Source: Mycolicibacterium novocastrense
GTDB taxonomy: Bacteria > Actinomycetota > Actinomycetes > Mycobacteriales > Mycobacteriaceae
Direction of reading: 5' to 3'
Assembly (NCBI RefSeq): GCF_001570485.1
Contig: NZ_BCTA01000052.1
Span: 62,001-126,000 of the forward strand
DNA: 64,000 nt
Positions 59,610 through 64,000 of the stretch are shown here, piece after piece. The translations under genes and the position numbers were made by a program. The stretch's first letter is position 1. The number at the start of each line of letters is the position of its first letter. Below the pieces are notes generated by a model that was given only the letters and a program-made list of their open reading frames with translations, did no database searches and had not been told where the DNA came from.

Positions 59610-60158
59610 GTGCCGGTGCCCGACGACTGGGTGATGGGCCGCGACCGCCGCACCGCGGCGGCGGACCGGATCCATGCCGCCGCCACCGAGCTGGTCATCT
59701 CCGGCGGGCTCGATGCCCTCGACATCGACAAGCTCGCTGCGCGGCTGCACTGTTCGCGGGCGACCGTGTACCGATATGCGGGAGGGAAGGCCGAGATTCG
59801 GGACGCGGTTCTGATGCGGCTCGCGGCCGGCGTGATCGAGACGGTCAGGCACGCGGTCGACGGACTCAGTGGTGCGGCCCGCGTCACTGCCGCCATCGAT
59901 GTCGCCCTCGAGCAGATCAGATCCGACCCGATTCGCAAACTCGCGCTCCATGCGCCGAAAGCACCGGGATTGGCCGACCTCCACTCGTCTCCCATGCTCA
60001 GCCGGCTCGCTGCCGACCTCACCGGCATCACAGGCGACGATCCGCTGGCGGCGCAGTGGATCGTGCGCATCGTCGTGTCGTTGGCGTTCTGGCCTCCCGC
60101 AGACCCCGGCACGGAACGGGAGATGCTTCGACGGTTCGTGGCTCCGGCCTTCACCTGA
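59610..60158 (+). CDS. TetR family transcriptional regulator
   Basis: 182 residues, short for the family. Helix-turn-helix: DALDIDKLAARLHCSRATVYRYAGGKAEI (described in parts: DIDKLAARLH, CSRATVYRYA). The start may be GTG at 59610 or 59616; AGGAGG at 59601-59606 suits the second better. Candidate regulator of the P450 and of the amidohydrolase downstream. Confidence 0.85.
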   Translation: MPVPDDWVMGRDRRTAAADRIHAAATELVISGGLDALDIDKLAARLHCSRATVYRYAGGKAEIRDAVLMRLAAGVIETVRHAVDGLSGAARVTAAIDVALEQIRSDPIRKLALHAPKAPGLADLHSSPMLSRLAADLTGITGDDPLAAQWIVRIVVSLAFWPPADPGTEREMLRRFVAPAFT

Positions 60159-60191
60159 GGTGAGCGGTTCCCGTCGCGGAAACCACCCGGT

Positions 60192-60207
60192 GAGAATCTG
60201 TCTTCTC
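60192..60207. promoter_or_regulatory. Inverted repeat GAGAA-N6-TTCTC
   Basis: Perfect 5-bp arms, 6-bp spacer, 57 bp before the amidohydrolase start. Same form as the site at 33182. Likely operator. Confidence 0.65.
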
Positions 60208-60263
60208 TTTCTGCGATAACATCGTTACCGTTGCTGGATGCATGGTCCTAGAGGAGTCGCCGG

Positions 60264-61439
60264 GTGAGCACCAATCAGTTCGAGGTGTGGGATGCCGACA
60301 ACCACATGTACGAGACCATCGACGCCTACACGCGGTATCTGCCGGAGAAGTACTCGGAGGCACTGAAGTTCGTCGACGTCAACGGCCGCAAGAAACTACA
60401 GATCCTCGGCGTCATCACCGAGACCATCCCCAATCCGACCTATGAGGTGATTCCGACCCCCGGCGCTTGGGCCGACTACTTCCGGGGGGTGAATCCGGAA
60501 GGCAAGACGCTGCGGGAGCTGGCCGCGCCCATCAGATGCCCCGATGAGTTCCGCCGCCCCGACCTGCGCCTGGCGTTGATGGACCGTCAGGGTGTCGACG
60601 GCGCCGTGATGTTTCCGACCACCGCCGGCATGCTCGAGGAACGCACGAAATCCGACACCGAGCTGACGCACGCGGTGACCCACGCCTTCAACCGCTGGCT
60701 GCTCGAGGACTGGACGTTCAACTACCAGAACCGGATCTTCCCCGTCCCAGCCATCTCCCTCAACGACCCCTCACTGGGTGTCAAAGAGCTCGAATGGTGC
60801 CTGGACAACGGCGCCAAGACGGTACTGATCCGCCCGGCCCCGGTTCCCCGCGAAGACGGCACGTCGCGCTCGGCCGCCCTGCCTGAGTTCGACGACTTCT
60901 GGCGACTGGTCGAGTCGTCGGGCATCTCGGTGCAGATGCACAATTCGGACTCCGGCTATGAGCGCTACGTCGACGACTGGGAGGACCCAGCGGAATTCAA
61001 CGGATTCGCGCTGAGCAAGCTACGAGGCTTCATCTACGAGGAGAGCCGCAATATCTTCGATACCCTCGCCGCCTTCATCGCGCACGGCGTGTTCGAGCGC
61101 TTTCCCGGGGTACGCATCGGGGTGATCGAGAACGGGGGCTCCTGGGCGCACCGGTTGTTGGACGTCTTCGACCGCGTCTACCGCAAGCGGCCGTACGACT
61201 TCAGCGAGCATCCCAGCGACGTCTTCCGCAGACACGTGTGGGTCAACCCCTTCCATGAGGAAGACATGTCGCACCTCATCGATATTCTCGGCGCCGACCG
61301 CGTGATGTTCGGTTCGGACTACCCGCATCCAGAGGGCCTCGCCGAACCGGCGGATTTCGTCAAGGAACTCGAAGGGCTGCCCGCTGAGACCACCGCCCGG
61401 GTGATGGGCGGTAACCTCAAACAACTGATCGGCGTCTAG
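60264..61439 (+). CDS. Amidohydrolase family 2 protein (ACMSD-like), third copy
   Basis: 391 residues. N-terminal metal motif VWDADNHMYET, His in VQMHNSDSGYER and Asp in MFGSDYPHPEG. Less like the other two copies than they are like each other, by eye. GTG start with GAGGAG seven bases upstream. Its stop overlaps that of the convergent ligase (shared CTAG). Confidence 0.88.
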   Translation: MSTNQFEVWDADNHMYETIDAYTRYLPEKYSEALKFVDVNGRKKLQILGVITETIPNPTYEVIPTPGAWADYFRGVNPEGKTLRELAAPIRCPDEFRRPDLRLALMDRQGVDGAVMFPTTAGMLEERTKSDTELTHAVTHAFNRWLLEDWTFNYQNRIFPVPAISLNDPSLGVKELEWCLDNGAKTVLIRPAPVPREDGTSRSAALPEFDDFWRLVESSGISVQMHNSDSGYERYVDDWEDPAEFNGFALSKLRGFIYEESRNIFDTLAAFIAHGVFERFPGVRIGVIENGGSWAHRLLDVFDRVYRKRPYDFSEHPSDVFRRHVWVNPFHEEDMSHLIDILGADRVMFGSDYPHPEGLAEPADFVKELEGLPAETTARVMGGNLKQLIGV

Positions 61440-62980
61440 CCGGGTCCGCCGAATCGAGCGCGCAACTCGTTCTTCAAGACCTTGCCGGTGAGGTTGCGCG
61501 GCAACGACTCCACCAGCTGCAGGCTCTCCGGAGACTTGTGCTTGCTCAGCCCGCGCGCCCGGCAGTGTTCGGCCAGCATGGCCAGCGTCACCTCGGTGCC
61601 GGGTCGGGCCACCACAACGGCGCACACCCGTTCGCCCGTGCGCGGATCCGGTACTCCGATGACTGCGACGTCCTCGACCGCAGGGTGGCTGGCCAAGACG
61701 CCCTCGATCTCCAGCGCCGAGATGTTCTCCGCGTTGCGGATGATGGCGTCCTTGATGCGCCCGGTGATCGCGACGTTGCCGTCGTCGTCGATCCGTCCTC
61801 GGTCACCGCTGCGAAACCACCCGTCGGCGTCGAAGGCGTCGGCGTCCAGTGACGCATCGACGTAGCCGAGGAAGCACTGGGGCCCCTTGAGGCGCAATTC
61901 TCCTTCCTCGCCGACTCCTACCTCGCGCTCGTTTTCGTCGACCACGCGTATGGAAACCCCCGGAACGGGCCGTCCCACGGTGTGATCCAAAACCTCCGGT
62001 GCCCCGTCCGGCGGCGGCGAGGTCACCACCGGAAACTCGGTCAGGCCCCACGAGTTCGCGATTCCCGCTACCGAAAGCATCTCGCGCGCTTGGCGCCCCA
62101 GCTCGGGTGTGATCGGCGCGCCGCCCCCGACACACCCGCGCAGATCGGGGAAGAGCGGTTCGGGGCCATGTTGCCGCTGCGCAGCCATGTAGGCGACGAA
62201 GAACGGGGTCGCCGAACCGAGCATCGTCGGACGGTGCGCGGCGACGGCCTTCGGCGTGGCGACCGGATCGAAGGTGTCGAACAGGACCAGGCGCATACCG
62301 GTCAGCAGGCTGGCGGCCAGCATCGCGGCGCCGCCGATGTGCGAGACCGGAAACGCGATCGGGTTGATGTCGTTGTTCGAGGCGCCGAACATGCCCACCA
62401 CCCCGGCCGACCCGGCGATCACCGAGCGGTCGCAGTGCCGGATACCCTTCGGGGCCGCGGTCGTGCCCGACGAGTAGTACACCCACCGCGCTTCCTCGGC
62501 GTCCGTTGGGGGCGCCGGCAGAAGCGCTGGATCACCCGACGGCAGGCGGAGTTCGCCGGTGATCGGCGCGCTGTGGTCGACCACAACGATCGTCATCGGT
62601 CGTTCGCGTACGAACTCGTCGGCGAGCGCGACATGATCGAAGTCGCGCCAGACACCGGGAACGATGAAGACCTCCGCGCCGAGCTGCGCAGTGACGAAAC
62701 GGATTTCGCTTTCGCGCCAAATCGGCAACACAGGGTTCTGGACCGCGCCCAGACGGGTCAAAGACACCATCACGACCATCGTCTCCAGAGTGGTCGGCAA
62801 CTGCCACGTCACGACGGTGCCTCTGGTGACCCCACGTTCGAACAACGCCGCGCCAGTGCGTTGCGCCGCATCGTGCAACTGGCTGTTCGTCAGGCTGCGA
62901 CCGTAGTCGTCGACGAGTACGACGCGGTCGGGGTGGTTCTGGGCCGCCGCTTGGATCAAACCCCAATAGGTTTGCGCCAT
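61436..62980 (-). CDS. Acyl-CoA ligase, FadD/ANL family
   Basis: 514 residues. P-loop VYYSSGTTAAPKGIRH, NSWGLTEFPVVT, VAITGRIKDAIIRNAENI and Lys in PRNLTGKVLKNEL. It activates a carboxylic acid. ATG at 62980 overlaps the stop of the upstream acyl-CoA dehydrogenase by one base (TGATG), so the two are an operon that probably handles the same substrate. Confidence 0.92.
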   Translation of the reverse strand: MAQTYWGLIQAAAQNHPDRVVLVDDYGRSLTNSQLHDAAQRTGAALFERGVTRGTVVTWQLPTTLETMVVMVSLTRLGAVQNPVLPIWRESEIRFVTAQLGAEVFIVPGVWRDFDHVALADEFVRERPMTIVVVDHSAPITGELRLPSGDPALLPAPPTDAEEARWVYYSSGTTAAPKGIRHCDRSVIAGSAGVVGMFGASNNDINPIAFPVSHIGGAAMLAASLLTGMRLVLFDTFDPVATPKAVAAHRPTMLGSATPFFVAYMAAQRQHGPEPLFPDLRGCVGGGAPITPELGRQAREMLSVAGIANSWGLTEFPVVTSPPPDGAPEVLDHTVGRPVPGVSIRVVDENEREVGVGEEGELRLKGPQCFLGYVDASLDADAFDADGWFRSGDRGRIDDDGNVAITGRIKDAIIRNAENISALEIEGVLASHPAVEDVAVIGVPDPRTGERVCAVVVARPGTEVTLAMLAEHCRARGLSKHKSPESLQLVESLPRNLTGKVLKNELRARFGGPG

Positions 62981-64000
62981 CAGTGAGTCGGCAGTAGGAG
63001 GCGTCGTTTGGCCAGGATGTTGCGCATCATCTCAGAGCTGCCACCGGACACGGTGTATGCACGGGACCACAGCCAGCATTCTTTCAGACGCTGTTTAGCA
63101 AGCGCCACATCCGGATCGGTGGCGAGGGTGCAGACCATCGTCGACAACTGCGCGCCGTAGGCCGAAACCCGGTGATACGTCTCGGCGAAACTGAGCTTGG
63201 CGATGGAACCGTCGCCTGTCTGCTCGGCGCCGGCCACCAGCCGTTCGACATGGTCGTCGATGAAGGCTTTCGCCACCTCGACCTCGACGGCCAACTCCGC
63301 GACCTGGTGCCGGATGTCGGCATGTTGCAGTGCCGGCATGTCGTCGATGCGACCGTGGCGGGCCACCGTGACCAGATCGTCGATCAGAAGTTCCAGCAGG
63401 ATGACGTTGCCGCCGATGCCGAACCGTTCGAAGTCCAGGCCCGCCATGATGATCGACCAACCCTGGCCGGGCTCCCCGATCAGGCTGTCGGGAGGGATCG
63501 TCACATCATCGAAGAAGACCTCGTTGACCTCGATCGCCTCGTTGATCGTGCGGATCGGGCGGATTTCGACACCCGGTGCGTTCAACGGCACGATGAACGC
63601 CGACAGTCCGTGATGACGCGACGACGTCGGGTCGGTGCGGATCAGGGCCAGGCCCATGTCGGCCCAGTGCCCGTCGGTGATCCACGTCTTCTGCCCGTCG
63701 ATCACCCATGACCCGTCGGGCCGCGGGGTGCCCTTACAGCGCACTGCTGCGATATCGCTGCCCGCATCGGGCTCGCTGAGCAGCTGGCACCAGACGTGCT
63801 CGCTGCTCCGGATCGGCGGCAGCAGAGCGGATTTCTGCTCATCGGTTCCGAAATGCAACAGCACGTGGGCGGCCAGGTTGACCTGATCGACGGGGCGCGG
63901 AGCGCGGGCACGCAGGATCTCCTCGGAGACGATCCGATCGTGCAGGGGATGGTGATCGGCACGGCCGCCGTATTCGACGGGCCAGTCCGCGCCGACGAAT
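62980..64000 (-). CDS. Acyl-CoA dehydrogenase, cut by right edge
   Basis: The C-terminal 339 residues are visible; the N-terminus lies beyond the window (the frame stays open to 64000, with DWPVEYGGRADHHP near the edge). Motifs VWCQLLSEPDAGSDIAAVRC and WVIDGQKTWITDGHW; ends YTVSGGSSEMMRNILAKRRLLLP. The loop SGGSSE stands where YEGT or YGGT is usual. Confidence 0.9.
   Translation of the reverse strand, partial: FVGADWPVEYGGRADHHPLHDRIVSEEILRARAPRPVDQVNLAAHVLLHFGTDEQKSALLPPIRSSEHVWCQLLSEPDAGSDIAAVRCKGTPRPDGSWVIDGQKTWITDGHWADMGLALIRTDPTSSRHHGLSAFIVPLNAPGVEIRPIRTINEAIEVNEVFFDDVTIPPDSLIGEPGQGWSIIMAGLDFERFGIGGNVILLELLIDDLVTVARHGRIDDMPALQHADIRHQVAELAVEVEVAKAFIDDHVERLVAGAEQTGDGSIAKLSFAETYHRVSAYGAQLSTMVCTLATDPDVALAKQRLKECWLWSRAYTVSGGSSEMMRNILAKRRLLLPTH

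Noticed and set aside
1..64000. CRISPR array, tRNA, rRNA or insertion sequence
   Set aside because: No regularly spaced repeats, no recognisable RNA genes and no transposase-like protein were seen on either strand.

Overview
The window reads as chromosomal DNA of a high-GC actinobacterium of the Mycobacteriaceae, probably an environmental, fast-growing type (Mycolicibacterium-like). The basis is gene content and order: a type VII secretion (ESX-3) operon with a PE/PPE pair, followed by genes in the order known from the M. tuberculosis Rv0269c-Rv0286 neighbourhood (methyltransferase, MpaB-like oxygenase, TetR, VOC protein, hydrolase, FadE6-type dehydrogenase, FadD2-type ligase, LigD-like polymerase). 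Identifications rest on recognising protein motifs and remembered family sequences; no database was searched.

Layout. (a) 1-8923, minus strand: the 5' part of the ESX-3 operon, eccA3-eccB3-eccC3-PE-PPE, tightly coupled and preceded by an IdeR-like iron box; PPE runs off the left edge. (b) 9032-20748: the conserved ESX-3 flank, with lipid and CoA enzymes, two divergent regulator/operator units, and FadD2 carrying an unusual repetitive lysine/glycine tail. (c) 20867-31423: mixed housekeeping and stress genes: an atypical STAS protein, NYN nuclease-like protein, DinB-like protein divergent from a MarR regulator, purine permease, CsbD and coiled-coil proteins, CobW GTPase, a second LigD-like polymerase, nitrilase and BrkB-like protein. 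(d) 31393-64000: about 32 kb of CoA-linked catabolism: six crotonase-fold proteins, four acyl-CoA dehydrogenases (one cut by the right edge), three acyl-CoA ligases, three ACMSD-like amidohydrolases, a thiolase-like/DUF35 pair, a double hot-dog dehydratase, three SDRs, a P450, a TauD-like dioxygenase, an HpcH/HpaI aldolase, a hydroxyacid dehydrogenase, and two TetR regulators.

How it fits together. Region (d) has the parts for activating a carboxylate to a CoA ester, dehydrogenating, hydrating or ring-opening it, and cleaving it by thiolysis or retro-aldol reaction. The substrate cannot be read from sequence; a cyclic or branched lipid-like acid is an inference. Many promoters in (d) carry related inverted repeats built from GAGAA and TTCTC half-sites, which suggests one shared TetR-type regulon. 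Embedded in the largest operon (48953-58190) is a run of four unrecognised membrane proteins, two of them under 40 residues, followed by a degenerate SDR and an intact SDR. That run, with the shared operator, is the best candidate here for an undescribed system.

No rRNA, tRNA, CRISPR array, insertion sequence or phage gene was seen. No gene-free stretch exceeds about 225 bp.
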